Source of the DNA: Canna indica
Lineage: Eukaryota > Streptophyta > Magnoliopsida > Zingiberales > Cannaceae
DNA: 64,000 bases
Direction of reading: 5' to 3'
Assembly (NCBI GenBank): GCA_034359265.1
Contig: CP136891.1
Coordinates: forward strand, 11,856,501 to 11,920,500
Below the pieces are notes generated by a model. That model saw only the letters and a program-made list of their open reading frames with translations, was not told where the DNA came from and did no database searches. Positions 11,741-23,063 of this stretch are shown here, piece after piece. A program made the translations under genes and the position numbers. Each line of letters begins with the position of its first letter. Position 1 is the stretch's first letter.

Positions 11741-13521
11741 ATGGCGAGCGGCAGTGGAGAACGGCGCCTGGTTGAGGGCAATGTGGCGGCCAGTTGAGAC
11801 CAAAGCGGCCACCAGATCCTGACGTGCGGAGGTTTATACCACTCGGGTCCAAGGCGAACCTGGCGACATCTCTTCCCATGAGTAGGGACTCATCTGAAAT
11901 AGGTATGAATAGACGAAAAACTGATTTAAATATAGATGAATATGTAGTTGCCTGTAATCCCTTATTCATTTCAAATGCTGTGGATGTGAATTCTGTGGGG
12001 AATAAGGGAGGTACAGAGATGAAGAATGCAGGGAATAAGGAGGTATTGCAGTCGAACTCAGGGAAGAAAACATGGGAAAATGATTCAGGCTCACAAACAG
12101 GGGGGAGTGTGGAGTTCCAAAAAAATGTTAAGCAGCCTAACTCATGGGCTGCATTATTTAGGGAAGCTCAGATGGAGGACAGGGTATCAGAGAAGACTGT
12201 GTTGAATGAGAAATTAAAAAAATACAAGATGATTCAAATACTGAGGTGGTAATTGACGAAAGGTTAATGGAGGCAACAAGGTTTGACTGGGCCAATAGTC
12301 TCTATGGAAAATTTTACGGAAGAACTCCACCATTGAATGTTGTTCGGAGGGTGATGCCAAGGATATGAAAAACTAAATGTAGTATACAAATTATGAATTT
12401 AGCAGCTGGGTTTTTCTGCTTTAAATTTGCAAGTGAAGAGGATCTGAATAGTGTGTTGACTGGGGGTCCATGGTTTCTGGGTGGACAAGCATTGCTACTG
12501 ATTCTGTGGAGAGCCAACTTCCCGCCTATGATGGAGAGAATTGAAACGATCCTTGTGTGGGTTCAACTACCAGGCCTTCCTGTTGAATTCTTAAGGAAAG
12601 AAATACTTGAGGTAATTGTTGAGTCCATAGGGCAGCTGGTAAAGATTGATGGGATAACTTTAAAAGGGCAGAGGGCAAAGTATGCTAGACTTTGTATTTT
12701 ATGGAAGATAAACATGAAGGTGCCTATAGGCATATGGATTAATGCTTGGGAAGAAGGTTTTGGCAGACAATTGCTTTTGAAAACACATCAAGACTATGTT
12801 TTTAATGCGGAAGAATTGGGCACTCGGCAGAAAAAATATTTCATTAACAGTGAAGATGCTAGTGTTTCAGTTGTAACTGAAGGTAAAGTTATTTCAGATA
12901 ACCAAAGGATGCAAGTGGAAATAAAGGAGGTAGGTGAGACTAGCAATATCTTTGGTCCATGGCGAGTGGTGAATAGAAGAAAGAGGGGACATGTTAAAAA
13001 AATGAGGGTATGGATAATAGAAACAGGAACAACTTTCAGGTACTTAATGACAATGCGGAAGAGGACATGGAATTGGACAATGGACAGAATGATAAAAAGG
13101 TGGAAATAAGGGAGCAAAGGAAAAAAGAGGAGGATATGCTTAGTGGAGGTCTTGCTTCAAAGGGAAGGGAGGTGCTTTCAGTAAAATCATTGACATAAAG
13201 AGAAGGGGAGGCTAGAAAAAAGAAGGAAAATGATAAAGGAATTGTGTTTGAAGCACTATTATGGTTCAGGTGGATGTGGAAAAGGATCTGAAAATCATTC
13301 ACAGAAAGTTAACTGATAAGTTTGCCATTACACTGACCAAAATCAAGGTTAATGATAATGAGGTTCACGAAGGAATGGACATGGAATTGGTAGGTGAGGA
13401 GACAGGGAAGTGTGGAAGGATCAGAAAACCAATATCTCAGAATATTTATGAGGGTAGATTTCCTTTCAATGTGAGACAAAATAAGGCCAAGAAGAAGAAG
13501 TATTCAAAAGATAAGGGCTGA
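11741..13521 (+). pseudogene. LINE ORF1 (DUF4283-like), unit B
   Basis: Parallel to the unit A gene, with an ATG at 11741. A one-base loss near 12215 (KLKKYKM versus KFKKIQD) shifts the frame. The DUF4283-like region is at 12393-12760. Unit B keeps the A that unit A lost near 12830, so the long frame reads on to KYFINSEDASVSVV. Further stops occur, including the TAA at 13195 and the end at 13109 of that frame. The Lys/Glu-rich tail ends at 13521. Confidence 0.75.
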
Positions 13522-13582
13522 TAGCATCCGATGGTGACCCTGGTATTGAGGTAGATAGAGGGAAGAGGAAAATGATGTCAAA

Positions 13583-13741
13583 ATGAAGATTCTTGTTTGG
13601 AACATCAGAGGAGGTCTAAAAATAGCTGGTTGTGACTTCCTTAATGTTATGATCAAAGATAATAAGTCGGATATGGTGCTTTTGGTTGAAACACATCTTG
13701 AAGAAGAGCAATCCGATATTTGTATCAGGAAGTTTGTATGA
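13583..13741 (+). pseudogene. LINE ORF2 endonuclease start, truncated, unit B
   Basis: MKILVWNIRGGL at 13583 has the canonical WNIRG opening and keeps VETHLEEEQ. It is broken at the same place as unit A by the reverse Copia fragment, so the chimera predates the tandem duplication. Confidence 0.72.
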
Positions 13742-14786
13742 GGAAGTTTGGGAAGAAATATCATGCTCAAATTTAAAATCACTTGTACAATTCTTTCCAT
13801 TGAAATTCACGTTATTTTTCGTGTTTTCATTTTCATCTCTAATTTTTGAAATCTTAATTAACAACTCATCATTCTCAATTTCTAATTCTTCATTTCTATG
13901 TTTCAAGTCCTTAATTTTAAATTTTAAAGCATCATGGCGAGAATCAAAAGTGCTAGTATTCAATTTTTTATTTTCTAATTCATGCACATGAGAACTAAGC
14001 CTTAAATTTTTATTTTTTAATTTCTTATTTTCCTTATTCTCTTTCATAAGCAAGTCATACATCTTTTTACATTCTTCTAGTAGTTCTTCACACGACATAT
14101 CAAGGGATTTTAAGCTACTAGAATCATTATCATTAACATTTTGAACATGAATAGAAGATGGAGAATATACCTCATCTCGAAGACCCATGAGACAAAAGTT
14201 TGATGTAGCTTCATCGTCATGTTTAGAAGTGGCTTCACTTGATTTGGATGTGAATGATGAAGCACAATTCTTCTTTTTGAATTTCTTCTTCAAGAGTGGA
14301 CAATTCTTCTTCTTGTGTCCCTTCTATTGGCAAAGGAAGCACCTAAGTTTTATTTTCCGATTTTTGGTATTCCTTTGACTAGATGAGCTTTGGGCATCAA
14401 AAACTTCATTAGAACTAGAGGTATGACAATTGTCATCACCTCCTTCATTGAAAGTAATAAGCCTCCTCAGTTTTTGCATAATCGTAAAACATGTTTAAAC
14501 AAGCCCAAATATCGAATGCGGATAAATAATGCATAATTTTTTTAAGTATATCATTTGAGAATGAGCAATATAGAAAGTGCGTTGTTTTAGCATTCAATTC
14601 AAACAATCTAATTTGATCTTGAGTCCAATCATTTATGTCAATGGTGGGCTCAACATATTCATTCTTTAGCATGCACAATAGATCTAAACTTTGTGTTTTA
14701 AGAAAAGTATACATCCTACTCTTCCAAACACCAAAATTTTTCTCATCAAACCTAGGTGGTGCAAATGCTATACTCTGTAGTGCCAT
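13742..14786 (-). pseudogene. Copia gag (UBN2-type), 3'-truncated, unit B
   Basis: The start is taken at 14786 (MALQSIAFAPPRFDEKNFG). It is the same gag as in unit A. An extra C near 14464 shifts the frame after YDYAKTEE. The zinc knuckle (CFLCQ*KGHKKKNC) keeps both Cys pairs and the His, with one stop inside. The coiled-coil tail is long and nearly identical to unit A. It ends at the LINE junction near 13742. Confidence 0.75.
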
Positions 14787-14838
14787 TTTCTGGATCGAGG
14801 CAAGATGTAGACGAGATGGTGAAATCTCAATCCACGAC

Positions 14839-14852
14839 CCGCTCTGATACCA
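14839..14852 (-). promoter_or_regulatory. Primer-binding site, Copia fragment, unit B
   Basis: TGGTATCAGAGCGG on the minus strand, identical to unit A. Confidence 0.85.
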
Positions 14853-14854
14853 AT

Positions 14855-16125
14855 TGTTGGATGAATTGGCCAAACTAGAGGGGGGGGATGAATAGTGTGT
14901 TAACTAAATAATTAGCTTAAATTCGAATTTAATCGTTTCTTAGATTACTTAGGCAATTCATGAATCGAGAAGTAAGCGTAAGCAAGATATATAAATTATA
15001 AGCAATAAGAAATGCAAGGAACACAATGCTAACACAACTATTTATAGTGGTTCGGCCCCAATGCCTACTCCACTACCTAAGCACCTTGCTTAGGATTTTC
15101 AAACTAAGTTTACTAGATTAAATCATTTCTCTTACAAAGAGGACTTTGACTCGAAGAGTCTCACTCTCAACCTAAGGCACTTCCACACCCGGAAGTCTCC
15201 GCCTTCTTACCGAGAGCACTCTTCCACCTCAACCCTAAGGGACAACTCAACTAATCCTAGTAAACTAAGTTTACGCAAGTGGCTTTACACCTTCTACACC
15301 AAGGTAACCACTTACACACAAGACCTAACACTAGATTTTCTTACAAGTTCAATTACAAAGAAATAAACAAGAAAATACAACACTAAATGGAGCAATAAAT
15401 AATACAATAAGATACTTAACTCCACAACAAACTCTCTAGTCCTCTTGATGCCTCAAGGTGATGAATCGATTAAGCTTTGAAGGCTATATCAAGGAATGAG
15501 AGATCAAACTAGGGTTTTTCCAAGTAATGGCTCAATGGAAGCTTGGAATTGATCAAGGATGGCTCAATGAAGTATATGAGTGATAAAAAAAAATTAAAAT
15601 CCTTAAGAATCAAAATTTAGTTTTTGGGGTCTAGTACAAATTTTCCGAAAACGAAAATTTTCTAATCTTTCAGGTCAAGTATGGGTAGGCCAAAGGCTTT
15701 CAAAAAATTCTTTAAAATATCTCGTTATCTATTTTTAACCCAAGGAACAATTACCGCTATTTTTTATGTCAAATAAATGTCTAGGTCATATAGCCCTCCA
15801 AGGAGCTCCCTAGACTTAGTGATTTTCAGGGTGGTTTACGGGTTTTCATATTTTGGAATTCGGAGATGGTTTTTGGGTTCTTATGCATCATCATGAGGAT
15901 TTACAACATAAACTAGACACCCTAAATCTAGACTCTATCTTTTCGACGAATCCAAGCGCGTCGACCAACGTCCTTCTGATTTCTCGATTTCTTCGATATT
16001 TCCGATCGAGGATGTCGAGCGCTAACCAATATGGAACCTGAAGTATTTCTCAATGAAATATTAGTTCCATATTTGTTATCATCAAAACTAAGATTAAGAC
16101 CAAAATTGAAAAGCTTAAGCCAACA
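14855..16125 (-). repeat. Copia LTR, 1271 bp, unit B
   Basis: TGTTGG...CCAACA ends, co-linear with the LTR at 8327-9592. LINE RT sequence begins immediately after it, as in unit A. Confidence 0.85.
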
Positions 16126-18262
16126 TCCACTACCCCCATACTTATTCATCCTTCAACAGGAGTTGTTATCAAAACTGATAAAAAGAGAAGTGGATAATGG
16201 GCGCATCAAAGCATTTAAATACAAAGGCTTAAAAGTGAGTCATTTATTTGTTGCAAATGATATAATATTGGTGATAAAGAGCTGTGAGAGGTCCTATGCT
16301 TATTTAAAGGAGATATTGAGGTTCTATGGGATGGTAACAAATCAAAGAGTTAACTTTGACAAATCTGAGGTATACTTTTCAAGTGTTATAGGAGCTAAAA
16401 AAAGAGAGGCTATCAGAAGATTGACTGTGATAAAATAAGGCAGTTTACCTCTTAAATATTTGGGGACTCAAATAGATAAGAGAAGGCTGCCAAAAAATAT
16501 TCAAAGACAAATAATTGACAATGCTGAGAAGAAACTTGAGAGCTGGGCCAGCAAGGAGATATCTCAAGCATGCAAGATAACTTTGATCAATTCAGTGATC
16601 AACTCAATGCATTTGCACTCTCTAGCAACAATGTGGATTAATGAAGGGGTGGAGGAGGAGCATGAAAAATTAGTCAGGAATTATTTATGAAAATCAGGTA
16701 GCAAAAAGAAGGGCTTTCATCTGGTGAAGTGGAAAAAGGTCTCTCTATGCAAATCTGGAGGGGGGCTAGGGGTGAAGGATCTTAGTATCTTTAAAATTAC
16801 TATTTATGTGAAAAGAATTCTTCCTATTCTGAACAAGAAGGACCAACTGCGAAATAGATTGGTGAGTGCAAGGTATGAGGATATGCACCATGGGAAGGAG
16901 GAAGAAAAGAATCCGATGGTCTATGAAGGGTATTATCACAACAATGGAAATATTGAGGGGGGGATTAATGAAAAAGATTGGTAACAGATTGAATACCAAT
17001 GTTTGGACTGACTCATGGATAGATTGCATCCCCATCTGTTTATGGCCTACATATGTTAATATGGACAGAGTTCATGAGGTGTGTAAAGTGAATAGCTTCA
17101 TAAAGGAAGGAGCTTAATTGGGATACCAACCTGGTAGAAGGAATCCTGGGCAAGGACTTGATGGGTAGAGCATGTCAAATATACATTTCAAGAGAGAATA
17201 GTGAAGATAGATGGGTTTGGGCACTGAATGAAAAAGATAAACTAAATTGCAAAATTGCCTATAACTTTATGAAAAACAATGATAAGGAGGAAGGGGATAA
17301 AAGCAGGGACTGGCAGTGGATATGAAATATGAAGTTGATTCCTAGGATTAAGATGTTTATGTGGAAGTTTGTTCGGGGTAAGTTACCTACTACTAATATA
17401 TTGGCAAGAATTAGCAAAGTGGAGAAGAGCAGATGCTTTGTTTGCAAGGAGGAGGGGGATAATTTTAGTCGTATCTTTTTCAAGTGTAAGGTAGCTGAAT
17501 TATTTTGGAATGCTATGGAGAAGGTAATCAAATATAAATTTGAATTCAGAGATAATTGGTGCAAAGAAAGATGGCCGGAAGAGGGCAAGAATCTGAACAA
17601 ATCAACTAGGAATGTTCTGATTGAATGTTTGGCTGCAGGATTTCGGTATTTGTGGAAAAACAGGAATGAATCATGTTTCAAAAATAAAATCAATAGTGTT
17701 AATGTGATGGTATATAAAGCTTTGGAGAAATAAACAACAAAGAGCTAAGTTGGCAAGGTGAACATACTCCGATGAGGACTGACAAGGATACATGTGAAGA
17801 GCAGGATGTGGATCAAGGTGAAGCTCATACTGAGGGGTTTGTGGGGATAAGAGTTTTTTGCGATGCTGCTTGGGATGCTAAGTCACACAAGGATGGTTTT
17901 GGTTTTAAAGTGGAGAATGAAATGAATGAAACTATTGTAATGGGGAATGAAAGTTCATTTAGCAGGAATATGCTATCAGCTGAAATAGAGACTATATGGA
18001 TGTGTTTGATTAAACTAAAGCAAACAAATCTTAAACACATTGAGATTTTTTCTGATTGCAAAAGAGCCGTGGACATTTTGGATGGTAAAATAAAAGCACC
18101 CTGGTATTGAAGGATCATGTAAAAGATATCTTAATGGTGGGTAAGAAAGTTATTTTGGTGGAATGGTGTCATGTTAAAAGAGAAAAGAACCCGGTGGCTC
18201 ATCTACTAGCTAGACAAGGCTTCAATGGGAATCAAATTCAAGCTGAGGATGCAGGAAAATGA
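16126..18262 (+). pseudogene. LINE ORF2 C-terminal half: RT, zf-RVT, RNase H, unit B
   Basis: Parallel to unit A but with the ~200-bp segment (about 16961-17163) retained and the RNase H tail complete: HVKREKNPVAHLLARQGF at about 18170-18225 matches the final His motif of LINE RNase H. The RT catalytic block reads FVANDIILV, with the first Asp replaced by Asn, so the RT would be inactive. Stops at 16436 and 16688 and a shift near 17725 also break it. The zf-RVT region (KMFMWKFVRGKLPTTN, CFVCKEEGD) is at 17340-17520. Confidence 0.82.
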
Positions 18263-18576
18263 GATGTAGAAGAGTACAATCTTAGTGAAGGCATGAGATG
18301 GTACATACTTATAAGCAAAGATGCAATGACAAAAAGGAATGATAAATTGAATGAGAAAAATGAAAATGTCATGGGATCAGATCGAGAGTGTTATTGTAGC
18401 CGATGAGAATAGGAGGGTTGTAATAAATGATGCATTTGACTGTGTTGAGATGAATAAAATTTATCCTTCTTGGGACGATTATGGTGGTGCTCAAGGAATT
18501 GGTGAGAAGCGCATGGTTGATTGCCCTCTGCCTTTTCTATCCGACACTTTAGTACAACCTCACTTCTCAAAAAAAA
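18263..18576 (+). other. LINE 3' untranslated tail and poly(A)
   Basis: Sequence after the RNase H frame, ending in an eight-A run just before the target duplication. This is the original 3' end of the insertion and is present only once. Confidence 0.7.
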
Positions 18577-18595
18577 TTTACTTGAATTGATAATT
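18577..18595 (+). repeat. Target-site duplication, 3' copy, of the LINE insertion
   Basis: Exact 19-base match to 5051-5069, directly after the LINE poly(A). Confidence 0.85.
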
Positions 18596-19723
18596 CAAAT
18601 AGCTAATTTATAGCTCAAATGACTTGACAATTCATGCAGAACACTCAACCCGAAATTTAAATATCGTAGTAAAAAATTAATACGGCCACCCAACTTGATG
18701 GCATTTGACCAAAGTGAACAATTTTTTAGTCAACCGATTCAAAAATGGCAAGAACGTATATATTATTTTGACTTTAAACCGTATTTATCTAAATTATAAG
18801 ATTAAACCAAATGTGTGGATGAGAATGCATGTACTATTTTGAAACATTTAATTAGCATCTTAATAATACTTCATTTGACCAACTCACATTAATAATTAGT
18901 CAACAGTGGTCTAGTTTTGACGTACCTTTCAAAAGTTGATTCCCAGGTAAGCATCAATCATTCTCCCCTTTTATTTTACTCGGCAGATAAGAATACATTG
19001 AACATGGTTGGCCTAATCTTAATTAAACAAATTAAAAGCCAATCAATCGACTCATCTTCGTAATTGATTGGGAGTTAATTATATGAATTATTTAAGCACA
19101 CACGTTTTGCACTCTTGCATAATTGCATTTAATATTGCATAATTGGAGGCAAATGATCGAATCTAATACATGCCATTAGAAAATGATACATTGATTAAAT
19201 AACTAATTTGCTTGTCAATTCGATGAAAGAACAAGATTTGGAAGCTCGATCAGCAAGTGATTTGTTTTTTTGTTGGAATGACAATCTAATTGGATATATT
19301 TTAATTAATTGGCGGAGTTAATTGGATTCATGCCCGAATATATGTTGGAGTAATCTGAAATTAATGCTGCATGCACAATAATTATTAATTAATTGGAGTG
19401 GATGAGATTAATTTGTGCGGAAATGGTCAGATTAATTTGGTGGTTTGTTTTATAATCTCTTCAACTCTTGGAATAAAATTATTGAATATTATATTACTAT
19501 GATTTTATCTATATTCAAATATAAATTAGAGAAGCCTTTGACTAATATCCCATGCATGCATGATTTCTCATTTTCTCATTGGATATTCTCTCTCCTTGTG
19601 CTGGGTTGGATATTCCCTTGCCAACTTGGCATCCCATTCTTCAAGTTGGATAAGGATCAAAAAGACAATGACCGGAGGTGGCTCATGAACCGGATAAGAC
19701 TGATAAGATCATCATCATCATCA

Positions 19724-19761
<38 letters not shown>

Positions 19762-20296
19762 GTAATAAATTAATAGAGTATATTGACTTATTAATAGGAG
19801 GGTTTTTTCATACAAAAAAAAAATCAACCCTACCAAGTACCAATTAATAGGAATATCAATATTCAAAAAGAGAGATAGTACACCAACAGAGACATTGAAG
19901 ATTGAATTAATTATTTTGACTTTTGAGCAATAATGAGCTAATTCTTTGTCCCAATTATGCATTTTAAACATAAAAAACATGAAACTCGATTATTTAATGA
20001 CAGCTAATTAATACCCAGCTATTTTTGATTTTAGGATTGAATATGTGAATGATTTCATATCAAACTCTCTCCTTCCTACTTTATTTTTCTTTTTTTATCT
20101 CCACTTTTTCTGTATTTTCAATGAGCTTGGTGCACACACCGGACAAGAAAGAACAAATATACAAGATTGAAAAATTAATTGTAATACATAATTTAGTCAT
20201 CATCAAGAGTATATTAGATTTTTTTTTTTACACATAGTATATTAGATATGATATTAGGAGTGTGCTACTGAAGTTGATGCATCAGTATATGATATT
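18596..20296. other. Non-coding AT-rich interval
   Basis: No gene, paired inverted repeat or retroelement motif recognised. It contains one compound microsatellite at 19708. Confidence 0.5.
19708..19762 (+). repeat. Compound (ATC)n(ATT)n microsatellite
   Basis: About six ATC units run directly into about twelve ATT units. Confidence 0.95.
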
Positions 20297-21905
20297 TTCG
20301 GCCCCAATGCCTACTCCACTACCTAAGCACCCCACATAGGATTTTCAAACTAAGTTTACTAGATTATCTTGATTCCTTTACAATGAGGACGTTTTTATCG
20401 GAGAGTACGTCTTCGTTCTCACACCGAAGACACTTCTACACCCGAAAGTTTCCGCCTTCCTACCAAGAGCACTCTCCCACCTCAATCCTAAGGACAACAA
20501 GAACTAATCCTAGCAAACTACATTTACACCGGTGGATTTAAGCCTTAACACCAAGGCAACCACCAACTCAATCAAATCTAGCAACCTAGGTTTACACGAA
20601 TGATATACAATGAAATAACAAGAAAATACAACACAAAATGGAGCAATAAATCAAACAATAAAATAATTAGCTCCACAACAAACTCCCTAGTCCTCTTGAT
20701 GCCTCAATGAGATGAATCGATGAAGTTTTGAAGGCTATATCAAGGAATGAGAGATCAAACTAGGGATTTTAAGAATTGTCACGCAATCAAGCTTAGAATT
20801 CATCAAGGATGGCTCAATGAAGTGTATGAATGATCAAAAGTTATTTAGGAAGGCTTAGGCTTGGGTATTTATAGAGCCAAGAAGAAATGGAATGAAACGG
20901 TCGGCTCAACGGGTGAAAAACTAGTCATTTTCGTCGTTCGGTCACATGCCGGTCGATCGTCGGTCGACTGATCGATCGATCGCCTAGCGATCGCTGGCTC
21001 TCTATGAGTTATGTGCACTATTCGGTTGACCGATGGGTTGATCGAATGAATCGCGAGATCAGCGATCCGCAATTCGATCGACCTATCGATCGACCGAAGC
21101 GCTTCTGCCAAGTCGCGATTCTTGCGATCCTCAATCCGATCGACTGATCAGTCGATCGAAGACCCTACTACCAATTTTTGGCTTCTGTCGGTCGACCGAA
21201 CCTGGGCCGAACAGGGCAGTCTGCTATTTTGCTTGGATTTTTCTACTTGTTTTGGTTCCGTCTTCGCTAAGTCTACTTATATAATATTTAATAACTCTAA
21301 GTTAATAACTTTAAAACATAAATATTATATAAAGATTACCCCCATTTGGATTCAATAAAAATATCTAAAATATCAAAATGCTTAAGAATCAAAATCTAGT
21401 TTTTGGGGTCTAGTACAAATTTTCGGAAAACAGAACTTTTCTAATTTTTCGGGTCAAATAAGGGTAGGCTAAATGCTTCCAAAAAATTCTTAAAAATATC
21501 TCGTTATCTCATTTCTACCCAAGGAATAATTACCGTCATTTTTTTATGTCAAGAAACTATCTAGGTCATATAGCCCTCCAAGGAGCTCCCTAGGCTTAGT
21601 GAATTTCAGGGCGATTTTTGGGTTTTCATGTTTTGAGATTCGTGGATGGTTTTTGGGTTATTATGCATCATAAAGAGGATTCACAATATAAACTAGACAC
21701 CCTAAACTTAAACTCTACTTTTCGAAGAATCCCGAGCGTCGATGAGCGTCCTTGTCGATTTCTCCGATTTCTTCGATTTTTCCGATCGGGGACGTCGAGT
21801 GCTAACCGACTTAGAACCTAAAAGATTTCTTAATGAAATATTAGTTCCATGTTTGTTATCATCAAAACCGAGATTAAGACCAAGGTTAAAAACCTTAAGC
21901 CAACA
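20297..21905 (-). repeat. 3' LTR (truncated) of the gag-only element
   Basis: Homology to the LTR at 14855-16125 starts abruptly at TTCGGCCCCAATGCC (about 20297), so roughly 200 bp of the far end are lost. The inner end, CCAACA, abuts the polypurine tract. It carries a GATCGATC-rich block at 20945-21185 that the LTRs in the LINE lack. Confidence 0.78.
20945..21185. repeat. GATC/CGAT-rich palindromic block inside the LTR
   Basis: Dense overlapping short palindromes such as GGTCGATCG, GATCGATCGATCG, AGCGATCGCT and GGTCGACC. A shorter relative lies at about 23905-24055 in the other LTR. Confidence 0.7.
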
Positions 21906-21920
21906 ATCTCCCCCTTTTTG
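21906..21920 (-). promoter_or_regulatory. Polypurine tract of the gag-only element
   Basis: CAAAAAGGGGGAGAT on the minus strand, directly next to the LTR start. It is the plus-strand primer of reverse transcription. Confidence 0.8.
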
Positions 21921-22336
21921 ATGATGACAAACATCCTTAAAAAAATATATCATTCAAGCATAATGGATATCAAACATGGGATTTCTCCCCCTATCAACAT
22001 GCATATCTATGAAAATAAACTCCCCCTATCTATATGCATGGTTTTCCTATATATTTTTCCCATTTACCTATATTTTTCTTCCCATTTTGACATTAATCAA
22101 AAAGGGCAAAAAAAGTCAACCTATAGTCAAAGTTGAGACTTCTAAAACTATTTTTCATGAAACATGAAAATCTCAATCAAATGGATGAAAAACACATTTG
22201 ATATGAGACTAAGTCATACATGATATCGTAAAATGATAAATGAGATCTTTTACTTAGAATCATGTATGCACTCAAATTTGGATATTTTCGTGAATAAGTG
22301 AATCTTTCATGACATTTTCATAGTTCATTCAAACTT

Positions 22337-22995
22337 TCAAAATATCAAATTATTATGACTGGAAGGGAAAGAGTGTACCTCATTATTGGTACTCATGAGA
22401 CAAACTTTTGAAGTAGCTTCATAGTCATTATAAGAGGATGCTTCATTTGAATGGAATGATGATGTAGAAGCTTTTGACATATTCTTAGCCTTGTTTTTTG
22501 TAGTAGGGCAATTCTTCTTCACATACCCTTTTTCTTTGCACAAGTGGTAAATTATCTTTCTCTTCCGGCTTTTAGAGTTGCTTCTTTGACTAGAAGCACT
22601 ATGGGCATCAAAACTGAGATTAGTAGTAGGTGAGTGACCATTGTCATCACCACCTTCATCACAAGTGTCAATCTCTTCGATTTTGGCATAATTATATAAA
22701 CATTTAAAGTTGCCCATAAATCATAAGCCGAAGAGCAATGCATGATTTTATCTAGGATGTCATCTGGTAATGTGCAAATAATATAATTCATGGCATCTCC
22801 ATGATACTTAAACATTTTATTATCTAGTTCACTCTATGCATGCATGCCAACCTTAGGTTCAATGAATTCTAAGTGTAACATGTTAAAGACATCAAAACCT
22901 TTAGTCTTCAAATATGTGTACATCCTATATTTTCAAAGACCAAAGTTCGAGTTATCGAACCTAGGATGTGAAGATGCTACCAATTCTAGTGTCAT
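22337..22995 (-). pseudogene. Copia gag, gag-only element
   Basis: The likely start is the ATG at 22995 (MTLELVASSHPRFDNSNFG), aligned with MALQSIAFAPPRFDEK of the gag in the LINE chimera. A stop follows within about 20 codons and others break the middle. Capsid-type blocks (MNYIICTLPDDILDKIM, CSSAYDLWATLNVY) are still readable. A zinc knuckle (LCKEKGYVKKNC) is at about 22500-22545 with its first Cys and its His lost. It ends near 22337 with no pol behind it. Confidence 0.7.
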
Positions 22996-23047
22996 TCTCG
23001 GATCGAGACAAGGTGTAGAAGATATGGTGAAATCTCAAGCTATGGAC

Positions 23048-23061
23048 CCGCTCTGATACCA
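23048..23061 (-). promoter_or_regulatory. Primer-binding site of the gag-only element
   Basis: TGGTATCAGAGCGG on the minus strand, same as the other two copies of this family. Confidence 0.85.
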
Positions 23062-23063
23062 AT

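Larger units (their letters stand above)
11441..18175 (+). repeat. Tandem duplication unit B (right)
   Basis: The second copy, starting at the (AAT)n tract and including a copy of the host flank and the 5' target-duplication sequence (11601-11619). That flank is the evidence for tandem duplication rather than a second retrotransposition. After 18175 the sequence continues into the true LINE 3' end. It lacks the 26-bp TTGCAA-rich repeat present once more near 4945-4970 in unit A. Confidence 0.88.
5070..18576 (+). mobile_element. L1-type LINE insertion, chimeric and tandemly duplicated
   Basis: One LINE insertion bounded by a 19-bp target duplication and ending in an A run at about 18569-18576. 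The order is 5'UTR, ORF1 (DUF4283-type domain and zinc-knuckle remnant), then ORF2 with the start of an endonuclease, reverse transcriptase, zf-RVT and RNase H. The rest of the endonuclease and the first half of the RT are missing. In their place lies a reverse-oriented Copia fragment. The whole chimera is present twice in direct orientation because of a later tandem duplication. All frames carry stops or frameshifts, so it is not autonomous. Confidence 0.85.
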
